This document shows positions 35,777 through 47,286 of a stretch of DNA of 64,000 bases, one piece after another. Source of the DNA: Alopecurus myosuroides (lineage: Eukaryota; Streptophyta; Magnoliopsida; Poales; Poaceae); NCBI GenBank assembly GCA_028641055.1, contig CM054057.1, positions 396,660,541 to 396,724,540 on the forward strand, read 5' to 3'. The translations under genes and the position numbers were made by a program. Numbering within the stretch: position 1 is the stretch's first letter; every line of letters starts with the position of its first letter. The notes under the pieces were generated by a model, which was given only the letters and a program-made list of their open reading frames with translations, was not told the origin of the DNA and ran no database searches.

Positions 35777-38700
35777 GTACGGATGTAATCAAGATGATTG
35801 GTTATATTCAGTCTCTGGATCGGCTGGGCGTCCCAATTAACGAAGAGTTCGCTACTGATATAATTCTGAACTCTCTTCCTAGTGCGTATGGTTCGTTCAT
35901 CTCGAACTACCATATGCATGGTATGGATAAGAGTATCACTGAATTACATGGGATGCTCAAAATGGCAGAGGCTGATCTAAAGAAAGCCGCCAGTCAAGTG
36001 TTGATGGTGCAGAATAAGGCTAAGTTCAAGAAGAGTTCTTGGACTAAGAAGAAGAAGGATAAGTCAGGAGGTAGCTCCCATGGCCCTGTCCAGAGTGCTT
36101 CCTCAAAGACTAAGCCATCTCCTACAGCCGGAGCCAATTGCTTCTATTGCAAGCAAGATGGCCACTGGAAGAGGAACTGCACCAAGTATTTGGCTGACAG
36201 AGCCAAGAGTGGAGGTGTGACTTCCAACTCAGGTACGCTTGTGTGCAATGTTATAGACATTAATCTTGCTGATGCGCCTAATAGTTCTTGGGTATATGAT
36301 ACCGGATCAGTTATTCACATATGCAACTCGTTGCAGGGACTGGCAAGAACTAGGAGTGTGGCAAGAGGAGAGGTGGATATTCGAGTCGGCAACAAGGCGA
36401 GAGTCACTGCGTTGGAAGTCGGCACGATGCAACTTCATTTACCTTCAGGATTTATTTTGGAACTAAATAATTGTTATTATGTTCCAGCGCTTAGTCGAAA
36501 CATTATTTCCGCCTCATGTTTGATGAGACAAGGTTATGAGTCGAATATTAAGAATAATGGTTGTTCTTTATATTTGAAAGATATGTTTCATGGCTTTGCA
36601 CCCGTTCAGAACGGGTTATTTATTTTGAATCTTGATAGTGAATCGGTCTATAACATAAATGTTAAAAGGTTGAAACCAAATGATCTGAATATGACTTACT
36701 TTTGGCACTGTCGGCTTGGTCATATAAGTTGGAAGCGCATGAAGAAGCTCCATGATGATGGACTTCTAACTTCGTTTGACTTAGACTCATTCGAGACATG
36801 CGAATCATGCCTACTAGGCAAGATGACCAAGACACCTTTTGCAAGGAGTTGTGAAAGGGCGTCCGACTTGTTGGAACTAATACATAGTGATGTATGTGGT
36901 CCAGTGAGCACGACAGCCAGAGGTGGTTATGAGTACTTCATTACCTTCACTGATAATTTTAGTAGGTATGGATATATCTATTTAATGAAACACAAGTCGG
37001 AAGCCTTTGAAAAGTTCAAGGAATTCCAGAGTGAGGTACAGAATCAGCTCGGCAAGAAAATAAAGTTTCTACAGTCGGACCGTGGAGGCGAGTACATGAG
37101 CCATGAGTTTGATGACCATCTAAAGAGTTGTGGAATAATTCCTCAACTGACTCCGTCGGGTACACCGCAGAGAAACGGTGTATCGGAACGGAGAAATCGG
37201 AGATTGTTGGACATGGTACGATCAATGATGAGTCGGACAGATCTACCTTTACCATTTTGGGGTTATTGTCTAGAAACTGCAGCTTTCACACTAAACAGAG
37301 TACCATCAAAGTCAGTAGAGAAGACACCACATGATATGTGGACGGGCAAAAAGCCAAGTTTGTCTTTTCTTAAGATTTGGGGTTGTGAGGCATTTGTCAA
37401 GCGACTTCAGTCGGACAAGCTCACGCCCAAGTCGGATAAGTGTATTTTCGTGGGGTGTCCGAGGGAAACTTTGGGGTACTACTTCTACAACCGGGAAGAG
37501 GGCAAAGTGTTTGTCGCTCGGAATGGTGTCTTCCTTGAGAAAGAGTTTCTCAGTCGGGAAGTCAGTGGGAGAACGGTGCAACTCGAAGAAATTCGAGAGG
37601 AACCAGCTAGGGGCGAGTCAGCAATGGCCTTGGAGGCTGAGCCGGTCGTGGTACCTACACTGGTTACAACAGCACCTGAACCTCGAAGATCTGCCAGATT
37701 ACAGAGTGCTCGAGATGTTTTACTGTTAGACAGTAATGAGCCGGCAACTTATTCGGAAGCGATGATGGGATCAGATTCCGAGTCATGGCTTGGAGCCATG
37801 AGATCCGAGTTAAAGTCCATGGATGAAAACCAAGTTTGGAATTTGGTTGATCTGCCTGACGGTGCAAGACCCGTCGAGTGCAAATGGGTCTTTAAGAAGA
37901 AAATTGATATGGATGGAAATATTTCCGTCTATAAAGCACGACTTGTCGCAAAGGGGTTCCGACAGGTTCAAGGAGTTGACTACGACGAGACATTCTCGCC
38001 TGTAGCGATGCTTAAATCAATTCGGATCATGTTAGCCATAGCAGCCTATTTCGACTATGAGATATGGCAGATGGATGTCAAGACGGCTTTCCTTAATGGA
38101 AATTTAACTGAGGACGTGTATATGATACAGCCCGAAGGTTTTGTCGATCCAGCTAATGCTGACAAGGTATGCAAACTTCAGAAATCCATTTATGGGTTGA
38201 AGCAAGCATCTCGGAGTTGGAACATTCGCTTTGATGAGGTAGTCAAATCGTTTGGCTTCATCAAGAGCGATCATGATTCTTGTTTATACAAGAAGTTTAG
38301 TGGGAGCAAAGTAAATTTTCTAATCTTATATGTGGATGACATATTGCTGATTGGAAATGATGTCATGATGTTGCAAGAAACCAAAGAGTCATTGGAAAGG
38401 AGTTTCTCAATGAAGGAGTTGGGTGAGGCGACTTACATATTAGGAATCAGGATCTATAGAGATAGATCAATGCGGCTCATTGGATTGAGTCAGAGTACAT
38501 ATCTGGACAAAGTTTTGAAGAAATTCAAAATGGAAGAGTCCAAGAAGGGATTCTTACCGATGTCCCATGGCATAAAACTTAGCAAGACTCAGTGTCCTTC
38601 GACGATTGATGAGCGAAGTCGGATGAGTGTGATCCCGTATGCTTCGGCAATCGGATCCATCATGTATGCCATGATTTGTACTAGGCCAGATGTTTCCTAT

Positions 38701-39312
38701 GCTCTAAGTGTTACGAGCAGATACCAGGCTGACCCTGGCGAAGCCCACTGGGCAGCAGTTAAAAACATCCTTAAGTACTTGAGAAATACTAAGGAAATGT
38801 TCCTAGTTTATGGAGGTGATGAGGAATTCAGTGTAAAGGGTTACACGGATGGGAGTTATCTCACCGACTCAGATGATTCTCGTTCGCAATCTAGATACGT
38901 GTTCGTGATGAACGGAGGGGCTGTGAGCTGGAAGAGTTCCAAGCAAGATACAGTGTCTGCATCTACAACAGAGGCTGAGTATATTGCTGCCTCAGAGGCG
39001 GCAAAGGAAGCTATTTGGATCAGGAACCTCCTGATGGATCTTGGTGTGGTTCAGGGCGCGTCCAATCCTTTGGACGTATATTGTGACAACAATGGTGCTA
39101 TCGCACAAGCCAAGGAACCTAGACAACACCAGAAGAACAAACATATACTCATGCGGTACCACCTCATTTGCCAGTTTGTCGAACAAGGTGATATCAAGTT
39201 ATGCAAAGTACACACGGATGCAAACATTGCAGATCTGTTGACAAAGGCGCTACCACAGCCTAAGCATGAGGCGCACACGAGAGGTATGGGCATTAGATGC
39301 CTAGGCATATGA
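35740..39312 (+). CDS. RT-E gag C-terminus plus complete pol polyprotein (1190 codons, open)
   Basis: Continuous frame. Residues 1-90 are gag C-terminal half. The CCHC knuckle CFYCKQDGHWKRNC is at 134-147. Protease active site DTGS starts at Asp187. GAG-pre-integrase has HCRLGH near 323 and CESC. The integrase catalytic triad is Asp384, Asp447 and Glu483, giving DD35E spacing. RT begins near 700 with KARLVAKGF and active site YVDD at 864-867. RNase H has YTDGSY (Asp1037), TEAEY and YCDNNGA. Order PR-IN-RT-RNase H is copia. All catalytic motifs look intact. The first Met (35740) is not a natural start; translation normally arrives from gag. Confidence 0.96.
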   Translation: MLGCKLKDGDPLSTDVIKMIGYIQSLDRLGVPINEEFATDIILNSLPSAYGSFISNYHMHGMDKSITELHGMLKMAEADLKKAASQVLMVQNKAKFKKSSWTKKKKDKSGGSSHGPVQSASSKTKPSPTAGANCFYCKQDGHWKRNCTKYLADRAKSGGVTSNSGTLVCNVIDINLADAPNSSWVYDTGSVIHICNSLQGLARTRSVARGEVDIRVGNKARVTALEVGTMQLHLPSGFILELNNCYYVPALSRNIISASCLMRQGYESNIKNNGCSLYLKDMFHGFAPVQNGLFILNLDSESVYNINVKRLKPNDLNMTYFWHCRLGHISWKRMKKLHDDGLLTSFDLDSFETCESCLLGKMTKTPFARSCERASDLLELIHSDVCGPVSTTARGGYEYFITFTDNFSRYGYIYLMKHKSEAFEKFKEFQSEVQNQLGKKIKFLQSDRGGEYMSHEFDDHLKSCGIIPQLTPSGTPQRNGVSERRNRRLLDMVRSMMSRTDLPLPFWGYCLETAAFTLNRVPSKSVEKTPHDMWTGKKPSLSFLKIWGCEAFVKRLQSDKLTPKSDKCIFVGCPRETLGYYFYNREEGKVFVARNGVFLEKEFLSREVSGRTVQLEEIREEPARGESAMALEAEPVVVPTLVTTAPEPRRSARLQSARDVLLLDSNEPATYSEAMMGSDSESWLGAMRSELKSMDENQVWNLVDLPDGARPVECKWVFKKKIDMDGNISVYKARLVAKGFRQVQGVDYDETFSPVAMLKSIRIMLAIAAYFDYEIWQMDVKTAFLNGNLTEDVYMIQPEGFVDPANADKVCKLQKSIYGLKQASRSWNIRFDEVVKSFGFIKSDHDSCLYKKFSGSKVNFLILYVDDILLIGNDVMMLQETKESLERSFSMKELGEATYILGIRIYRDRSMRLIGLSQSTYLDKVLKKFKMEESKKGFLPMSHGIKLSKTQCPSTIDERSRMSVIPYASAIGSIMYAMICTRPDVSYALSVTSRYQADPGEAHWAAVKNILKYLRNTKEMFLVYGGDEEFSVKGYTDGSYLTDSDDSRSQSRYVFVMNGGAVSWKSSKQDTVSASTTEAEYIAASEAAKEAIWIRNLLMDLGVVQGASNPLDVYCDNNGAIAQAKEPRQHQKNKHILMRYHLICQFVEQGDIKLCKVHTDANIADLLTKALPQPKHEAHTRGMGIRCLGI

Positions 39313-39335
39313 TGCCAGGATGATTGACTGTAGTG

Positions 39336-39347
39336 CAAGTGGGAGAC
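39336..39347 (+). other. RT-E polypurine tract
   Basis: CAAGTGGGAGAC directly before the 3' LTR. Confidence 0.85.
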
Positions 39348-40665
39348 TGTTGGGAATATGCCCTAGAGGCAATCATGTATGATGTATTCCCAATGTATTC
39401 ATAAAGTTATTAAGTTGTCCTTGTTTTGAACATCTGATATATGTCATTGAATATGTGATTCGATTGTGGAACTATATATTCATGTTGTTCATACTAGATT
39501 GTCCTTGGTCATTTAGGTTGTGCTGGACACACACACCCTAGACTAATGTGAGTGTTGGCTGATGACACGGTTCCACTTGTCATGGGCATGGTGATGCCAT
39601 TCCAACGTTCACAGACTTGGCTAAAGAGTTTAGCAAGTTGGACTGGCCCACATTGAGATGCAACGATCAAGTCGTCATTTGCATGTCTCAATCAATGTAA
39701 TCCTTAGACCTGAGGTTGTCGCACAATCCGAGTTGTGGATCACCGACTTAGGTCCTGTCAAACGTTGTTCTGTGACAAGGCAACTATAAAGGCAGAGTTC
39801 GGGTCGAATGAGAAGCAAGCTGCGTGATGTGGATAATCAAGATGTGATTTTGCCCCTCCGAATGGAGAGATATTCTCTGGGCCCTCTCGAGTGATATGAT
39901 TCAGGAAGCATGGCCATGCGCGACTCAGTTAAGTGTTAACTGTGTCTGTTGACTAAAGAGTTAGTCAGATGAATCACATATCACGGATCGAGAAGAGAGT
40001 TGAACTATTAAAGGGATGAAGATAAATCGCCTATAGTTCGACAAGGTATATCGTGAGGCAAAAGGGACTAAGATGAATATCACATTGAAAGGTATGTCGT
40101 CATGACTCAATGGTACTTGGGAGTCGGCACGTTCTGCTAGGAGCCGCTACCGATTGATCGATTGGGAGTTGGACTCCAATCGTGTCCAAGTCGCCATGAG
40201 CCTGCAGGGTCGCACACTTAAGAGTGGGAGCAAGTGTTGGTCGGGTTGGACCCGAACCGGAAATGGACTGGTTTTGTGAGTCGGACTCACAGAGGGAATA
40301 ATGGGCCACAAGTGTTGTGAAGCCCATTACCATATGCTATATAAAGAGGGGCACAGGTTGCCCAGCGGGCACGTTAGTCCACTCCCATGCGTTGGGAACC
40401 CTAGCCCCACTCAGTCCAGCCGTCGCCCTGGACCTAGCAGTCCGCCGTCGGAGCTCCTCCTCGTACATGTGGATACCGGCTGAGGTGTTGTACGTTCAGC
40501 ACTTCGACGTTCGCGGGATCGGATCGTGGACTGCACTGGCCCGACGCGCTTCATCGATAATCCGCAACCGCGCGTCTAGTGGTAATCATCGTGGCCTTAT
40601 ACCTCGGCTAGATCTTGGAAGCATCGCGTAGGAAAAGTTTTTATTTATCTCTACGCGCTCCAACA
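39348..40665 (+). repeat. RT-E 3' LTR (1318 bp)
   Basis: Partner of 32703-34032; ends CTCCAACA followed by TSD AAAGC. Confidence 0.97.
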
Positions 40666-41550
40666 AAAGCATAGCAATCACCTTGCATCATGAGAAGTAA
40701 CACAAACAAAAGATCATGAATAATAATGCACTCGAAAGTTATACGTCTGTTTCAAGCATAGAGATAACATGGCAAAGTGATATTTCGCTTGTCCTTAATA
40801 GTGGGGAAAAACATAAATGCCAGGACAACTTCAAAGTTCATGAGGAAGACTAGAACAAATAATTTGAGAACAAACAATAACACATCATGAATCAATTAAT
40901 AATTTTTCTCGGACAAATGCACATTAAACCCAGAATGGCAACGATGCTCTCTCAAGTGTGCATAAAGTTAGAAGACGGAGACTCAACATAAAAGTAAAAG
41001 AAAGTCCCTTCATAGAGGGAAGCAGGGACCACTCGTGTGCTAGAGATTTTATTTTGTTAAACAGAGGTATAAAATGGTTGACACTCCTCCCAACCTTTGT
41101 TACACAAACCATGGCTAACCGAGTCCTCGGGTGCCTTCCAACAATCACATACCATGGAGGAGTGTCTAATTTTTAGAGAGATGTATGCTAATGTCAACGA
41201 ATAGGAAACAGAAAATACAGTACATCACAAGCCAACTAGACTTCACAAGAGCGGATCCCATAGAAGGACGCATCTGAGTAGAAGGTCATCCCTCTTTATC
41301 TTTTGTTTACACAATTATGCTTTGACCGATAAATCAGGGGAAAAAATAGTGAAGAGAATTTGTTGTATTACTTTGGGGCTGAGCACCCCGCTGCCAGCTC
41401 TTCTATCAATTGGATAAGCGGATGAAGCCACTAGTCCAGGGTGTGAAAGTCGAATCAACAAATGAGATAAATATTTTATATTTATGTCCTCATGAGCTAA
41501 AACAGGAGCACAAAAGAGGAGTAATTTTGAAGGTTTTAAAGGTAGAAACA

Positions 41551-43146
41551 ATACTTGAATAAGGACCTAAGGAGATGATAGCAAGACATTTAAAATAGTT
41601 CACATGGAAGGTTCACAGATACAAAGGGACGCTAAGGAAAAGGACCTTCAGTTCCAGCACCAGGAGTCAGCTCCTCGTCAGCAGGAGGGGTTGGCATGAA
41701 GGCCTTCACGAAGGAAACAACGACGTCCTTCAGAAGGGCAGAGAGAGACGCAGCACGACCAGGGGGAACCTCCCCCGCCAGAGCGCTCAGTTTGAAGCCT
41801 GGCTGGACCATCAAGAGCCTGGAGAACAAGTGTGTCGTGGCCTCCGACAGGAGCTGGCGGCACACCGCGTCGAGAATCGCGTACACACTCTGTGCGTCCT
41901 CCTACAGCAAGTCCAGTAGGACGGCGAAGAAGTGAAGAGCACTTATGGCGTCGTACCTCGTGGGGGGAGGAGGCAACTCGAGGTTCAGTCGTTCAGCAAC
42001 CACCTGGGCGGACAGGACGGCGCACTGGAACAACTCCTCAAGTTGACGTTGAAGCTCCACTGCTGGCGCGGCTAACTCCACCCGCTCAGGCACCCCCTCC
42101 GCGAGCAGAGCCAGCCGATCTCGCAGGGCAAATGTAACCCCGCGAACGCAGCAACGACACACTCCCTATCGCTGCTCTACTCGGCGAGCTGCGTGTGAAG
42201 CCGACCAAGCTCAGCAGAGAGCCTATCGAACTCCAAGGGTAGTGCTCGCTCGGTCGTGACCTCCACAGGCGGCTGTTTCCCAACCAGGTCACTCTCCAGC
42301 TTCCCGAGGCACTCGCGCTCCTCGCTCACCTCACCCACAAGGCGGGTGATCTCTGCCTCGTGGTTCTTGACGTCCTCCGCGAGGCTATGGACCTTGCCCT
42401 CCCTAAGGGAGACGACGGATTCGCGGGAAGAGACGTCTGACTCGCGGCGCACCAGAGCCTCCTCGCGTAGGACGAGGGCCTTCTCTCGCTCCGCGCCATT
42501 GAGGTTCCACTCGTCCACTGCCGCGCAATGCTCCTCTTTCTCCAAACAGAGCTGGGCCTGCAGATCCCGAGCGACGTCCAGCATGCGCTTGGCCTCCTCG
42601 CGAAGTGCCTCCGCTTCGTGAGTGGAGGCCTTGCACTTGCGTCTGGTCTCACTGAGCTTCTGACAGTGCACTGCCCTCGCGGCGTTCTCCCTCTCGCGGC
42701 AGGTGAACATCGCCAGGCGGAACCAGGAGCCCAGGTTCTCCAGGTGCTCGCTCTACTTGATGAGGAGTTGGGAGTGCAGCCTCGCCTTGTTCTGGAGCGC
42801 CTCCACGACGTCCTTGGCAATATCGAGCAGGGCCCCCTCTGAGTAGAACTCGTGGGGAACGCCAGAGCGAATGCGGGCAGACCAACGATCCTCCGCCATC
42901 AAGCCACGGAAGAAGTTGTCAGGAAGGAACGAGCCATCTGGCCCTTCGGCAGGGGTGTCCCGGAGCGACGTCTCTACCGCGTCGTTGAAGTCCTGCTACG
43001 ACGCGTCGTGGAAGGGGACGGAGGAAGATCTCAGCACTCCCGTTGCCAACGAGAAAGAAAGCCCCGCATCCACTCCTCGATTGGTAGGGCAACCTCTCCT
43101 TCTCCGACACCCTCTACGACGGGGGTTGTCCCGACCACATCGTTCG
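41551..43146 (-). pseudogene. T28-3: coiled-coil C-terminal part of a T28-type protein
   Basis: From 42885 leftward, reverse frames encode a long Glu/Arg/Leu-rich coiled coil (42710-42177, e.g. EALREEAKRMLDVARDLQAQ). Next comes a domain with QLLSEATTHLFSRLLMVQPG, and a C-terminus ending PGAGTEGPFP at 41632 (frame 41886-41632). A stop separates 42162-41902 from 41886-41632. This is the typical C-terminal architecture of Transposase_28-type grass proteins; function unknown. 41551-41631 would be its 3' flank. The N-ward side is cut by the L1 LTR at 43147. Forward-strand frames across it are shadows. Confidence 0.62.
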
Positions 43147-43893
43147 TATAACATCCCTGTCCTTTTTGGAGACATTAAAAATCACAAACATTTAAAACAT
43201 TTTGTTTTCCACTAAATTAAGCCACCAAAAACAAATAAAACTCCCACACAAAGGAAATATCATATGTTATTACAATATTATTGGAAATGATATTTCAAAT
43301 ATGCCTCTGTTTTCTAAAAACCCTAAATCCTAAAAATAAATAACTATTCAAAGAAAGTGTTTTCCTATTTACAAACTTTAAGAATATAAAATGGTTTTCT
43401 TAAACAGTATGTTTTCCCAAATGGGTTTTTAACATCTATTCAACAATAATAATTCATCTTTCTATTACTGGATTAATAAAATATTTCACACCACAATTAA
43501 CTATAATTTTTTTTAAATTACCATAACAAGTTCCAACCATAAAGTGGTTTTGATGAAGTATCTTGCTTATAAAAATAAGTTAAATGACTATGGGAAATAA
43601 TATTTTCAAAAGTGGTTGTCTCTGAATTTTATTTGGCTATGAACATTATTTAGCTATTTTCCTATTTTAATATGGTACTAAGTACCTATTAGTAGGTTAA
43701 TCACATTTTTAAAATATAATTGATTTAAGTGTGTTAAAACAACACCTAAATGTTTCCACTGCAACGATAATTATTTTACAAAAATTTAGAATTTGGTTTG
43801 AGGTCATTTGGGGTATTTATTCAAAAGTTATGAATTAAGGAAATAAAAGAAAAAAGAAAAGAAAACAAAAAAAGAGCAGCGCAGCAGCCTTGG
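43147..43893 (+). repeat. L1: start of a long gypsy LTR, cut by L2
   Basis: TATAACATCCCTG aligns with the L3 LTR start TGTAACATCCCTG, and the next several hundred bases follow L3 (AAAAATCAC, TTTTGTTTTC, CACCAAAAACAAAT, ATTCAA/AACAATAATAATT). The TG terminus has mutated to TA. L2 begins at 43894; the rest of L1 is presumably right of the window. Inserted in T28-3. Confidence 0.7.
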
Positions 43894-43950
43894 TGTCATA
43901 CCCAAGTTTTTAGAACCTTTGTAATATAGTATGGGAGGAAAATTTGTGAG
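43894..43950 (+). repeat. L2 LTR, first 57 bases
   Basis: Starts TGTCATACCCAAGTTTTTAG. RT-F is inserted at 43950/43951 and L2 resumes at 53102 after the GTGAG duplication. See the main part at 53102-57741. Confidence 0.6.
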
Positions 43951-45316
43951 TGATGCACCCAAAATGCATCTACTTTTCCAAGCACTTTGCATCGTATTTC
44001 TCTCCGTAGTCTCCCCATAATTGAATAAATCTGCAGAACCTGACGCTGTTTTTCGCGAAAGTCTTCTTTTCGTCTATTTTCGTAGGACTTTTCACATGGG
44101 ACGAAAACCACGTAACTTTTTATGGAAAAGAAGGGGAATGAGCACCAGATGGGGCTGGGGGGCCACCCGAGGGCCAAAAGGGGGCCCCACACGCGGCCAG
44201 ATTCCTTGGCTGCGTGGGGTCACCCCTTTTGGGCCCAGATGGCCCACTCTGCCTAGGTCTTCGACATACCCCTCCATATATACGAGAAACTAACGAGTTT
44301 CGAAGGAGAGGGCTGTTCGCGAAACGGAGCGCCGCCGCCACCACGATCTTCGATTTCGGAGTCAGATTGATCCGGGATTTCACCCCCGGAGCTGGAATTC
44401 GAAGGGCTTCGTCACCATCATCATCACCACCATCATCTCCATCAACCATGAGTTCCATCACCCCCTCCATGTGTGAGTAGTTGCTGTAGGCATGTGAGGT
44501 GTGAGGGGTTTTGGATGAGATTGATCATGTAATTGCTACCCGGTATGCGGGATCTAGGGGTTTGTCTTGAGAATTCTTATGTCTTATGTTGATGCACTAT
44601 TGCTAGGCTTAATGCTTGTTACTAGGGCCCAAGTGGCATGATTTCAGTACTGAACTTACATTGCTACATCATATATTTGAGTTTGGTATCTATCTGCAAT
44701 GTGTATTACCTGCTATTATGTTGAACCTGCAAACCCTAAAGTGACAGCTAGGGAAAACAAGGGGGTATGTTCTAGTTTGAGGATTATGTGTGTTCATGGA
44801 GTGTTAATGCGTTGGTCCGGGCTATTCGAAAGGGTAGACCTTAATTACATGTAGTTCCAAATTGGCCCCGGTGAAATGGGCAGGTAGGACAATAGGCTTT
44901 GTGCAAATTCTCTTGGTTAGTACGCACAATAATTTACGGAACACACACCTACATAAAACTGAGATAGAGAAAGGCCCCGCTGCTAGCAAAACATTATTAC
45001 ATGATCAATCTTATCCGTGCAACACTCCGCTGTCACCTCATGCCTGCGTTTTAATCTCTGGTTTACTTTCACTCTTTTCCGGTGAAAACTGGGAAAACAC
45101 TTGCTCTCCATTTACTTTCTGTTTGTTTACTTTCACTGCATTATTACACTCACCACTCCCGCTGCAAGTTTGTTGATACACAGGTGTGGTTGGGAGTGAC
45201 GTCCCAATTGCTAAATTCTCACCGGTATTCTTGTGTTCCCACTGAGTCGAACTACAAATTTGGGTAATACTTCCCATCGAAGACTACGATTGATCTCCTG
45301 CACTTGGGAGCCATCA
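43951..45316 (+). repeat. RT-F 5' LTR (1366 bp)
   Basis: Very similar to 51730-53096, but about ten differences cluster in the first 150 bases. TATATA at 44277-44282 is a probable TATA box. An inverted repeat CACGCGGCCA / TGGCTGCGTG (44190-44199, 44207-44216) lies upstream of it. A polyproline/Ser-coding (TCATCATCACC) stretch follows near 44415. Confidence 0.96.
44277..44282 (+). promoter_or_regulatory. RT-F LTR TATA box
   Basis: CCATATATACGAGAAAC, conserved in the 3' LTR near 52056. It lies about 60 bases after the conserved hairpin, so it is a reasonable core promoter for the element transcript. Confidence 0.5.
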
Positions 45317-45327
45317 AGACTGTTTTC

Positions 45328-45344
45328 TGGCGCCGTTGCCGGGG
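45328..45344 (+). other. RT-F primer binding site, tRNA-Asp
   Basis: TGGCGCCGTTGCCGGGG, perfect complement of the plant tRNA-Asp 3' end, 11 bases after the 5' LTR. Confidence 0.95.
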
Positions 45345-45408
45345 AGCTTAGATTTATTGCTAAGACCACTTGTTATTGTATACTTGCTGCACTTTCTTGT
45401 TCCCTACA

Positions 45409-47286
45409 ATGGGAAAGGGAAAGGACACTTCGAAGGAGGTAATGCCTTCGACTACTCGTTCTAGTAATGATTTGCCTAGTAGACCAATTTTTTCACCTAA
45501 TATTGTTTCTACTGTGGCTGCTAAGAAAAAGAAAGGAATAGCTGGTAAATCACCATTGTCAAAAATGTCTATTAGTACATCTAATGATCAAACACTTGAT
45601 AATGTAGACAAAGAACTAGCTTCTGAAATTCCTGAAACTATTGAAACACCTGAGGCGAATGAAACACCTGAAACAACTGAAATTCCTGAATCTTCTGTAG
45701 ATGAAAATGTAGAACTTGAGCTAGAAAGAAATGAGACTCGTAGAGAGTATGAATATGGGGCCTCTTCTGAAGAAGAAGAAGCATTTATTGAGGCCTTTAT
45801 ATCACCTGATTATACAAAACTTGATAAACTCTATATTTATGATGATGCATCTCTTGGAAACTGTTTTGCTGCTACTAGGAATTTGTGTGGCCCAGCTATT
45901 AGAATTAGAGATAAAGATTATGAATTCAATGTTAATCCTGAGATAATTGAGATAGTTGAGAAGTCTAGATTCTGTGGAAAGGATGAGGAGTCTCCTCTTG
46001 ATCATATTGCTGAATTGCATGATTTATCTACGACATTTGGAAATGATGAAATCCGTCAACATTATTTATTCTTAATTTTTTTTCCTTTTTCTTTGGGTGA
46101 AGATGCTAGAGTTTGGTATAATCGTTTAGGACCTGCATGTATTACTAGTAAGGAAGAATGCTTGCAATTGTTTTTCAATAAATATTTTCCTGCTAAAAGG
46201 ATACATGCATGAACTGTTGAAATTGGCAATTTTAAACAAGATAAGAAAGAGAGTCTACCCCAAGCTTGGGGGAGAATTGGTAAAATGTGTAAGAAATGTC
46301 CTGGTCATGGTTTTAAACCTCATGAATTGCTTGATATATTCTATAATGGACTAATGGGGGAAACAAGAGACTACCTTGATAGTATTGCAGGGAATATCTT
46401 TAGGGACAGAAGTGTTGATGAAGCAATTGAATTACTGGAGTCTATTCTCGAGAATGAAGCTGATTGGAACATTGAGGAGATAGATAAAAATGAGACACTC
46501 CCAGAGAAGAAAGGATGTATACTCGAATTGAACCAAGAAACAATGGCTGAAGCTTCCAAGGATATTAAAGAGAAGGGAATTAAAACCTCTCATCTCAAGG
46601 AATTATCTGAAATGGGTATTAAACTTCCTACTGATGAACCATGCTTTCTAATTCAAGTGAACTCTATACTCCCTATGGAAGGTAATGAGGAGGTAACACC
46701 TCCTGTTGATGTCTCTTATGTTAACAATTTTGCTTATCATGATAATCCTGAGGAGCGTAAAATTAGAATGACTATCATGGAAAACCATCATAAAATTAAT
46801 TTCCTCCATGAAAATTTAAATGCTAGTGTAGGGGAAGTTAAAAGAATTGTTAAACATTGTGAAATGATGAACAATCAAGTTGAGAAAATGATTTCTTTAC
46901 AAAATCAATTGTATGAAAATCTGAATAAACAAAAACAATTATGTGGAGTTAATACAAGGGGAGGTGCAAGCACCCAGGATCCTGATTATCCTGATGATCA
47001 TCCTAAAAGAAAAGACCAAGTTGCTCTTAAAGATAAATCTTTTGCAGGAAAATCTCCCAATGAAAATGAGCATGATGATGACTCCAATGAGCAAGACAAG
47101 GATATTTCTATTTCTTATGCTGAAACTGAGGATGATAATAATGAAGAAGAAGAATCATCTCCACCTCATATTGAACAACATGATGATAATAATGAAGAAG
47201 CTGCTGGTAAGGAGGATCCTCAGCCTCCTATTGAGAAGACCAAGAAGAAGAATAAACCAAATAAAGATAAAGATAAAGGTAAATAA
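45409..47286 (+). pseudogene. RT-F gag with one in-frame TGA
   Basis: Starts MGKGKDTSKEVMPSTTRSSN at 45409, the first Met after the PBS region. The N-terminal 130 codons are Thr/Pro/Glu-rich. The capsid follows with LSTTFGNDEIRQHYLFLIFF, LGEDARVWYNRL and LQLFFNKYFPAKRIHA, then TGA at 46210-46212 (codon 268), then LPQAWGRIGKMCKKCPGHGF and LLDIFYNGL in the same frame. The tail is a Glu/Asp/Lys-rich coiled coil without a clear zinc knuckle, ending at TAA 47284. The single TGA fits CGA (Arg) deamination. Athila-type gag by motif order. Confidence 0.9.

Larger units (their letters stand above)
32703..40665 (+). mobile_element. RT-E: complete BARE/Angela-like Ty1/copia element (7963 bp)
   Basis: LTRs 32703-34032 and 39348-40665 begin TGTTGGGAATATGCCC and end GCGCTCCAACA. 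The TSD AAAGC is at 32698-32702 and 40666-40670. PBS TGGTATCAGAGC is at 34034-34045 and PPT CAAGTGGGAGAC at 39336-39347. A 1.35 kb leader precedes a frameshifted gag and a long open pol. It is nested in RT-D. Confidence 0.97.
31162..41550 (-). mobile_element. RT-D: 5'-truncated Athila/BAGY-2-like element, split by RT-E
   Basis: Consists of the 3' LTR (31162-32527), PPT, and internal sequence 32528-32702 plus 40666 to about 41550. The internal sequence matches, in reverse complement, the 3' non-coding kilobase of RT-A (about 3190-4243), for example the block around 41040-41420 against 3300-3720. Homology stops near 41550 and no 5' LTR, PBS or coding region is present, so the 5' part was deleted. 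Confidence 0.8.

Noticed and set aside
1..41550. RT-A and RT-D as the two ends of one rearranged element
   Set aside because: Each has its own LTR and PPT, the distal LTR halves differ, and orientations are opposite; they are two copies of related families.
41832..42842. Forward frames of 101-121 codons
   Set aside because: Shadows of the reverse-strand T28-3 coiled-coil coding sequence.
46258..46275. CCCCAAGCTTGGGG palindrome resembling a PPT
   Set aside because: In frame within conserved gag coding (LPQAWGRIG), so better explained as coding sequence than as a second priming site.
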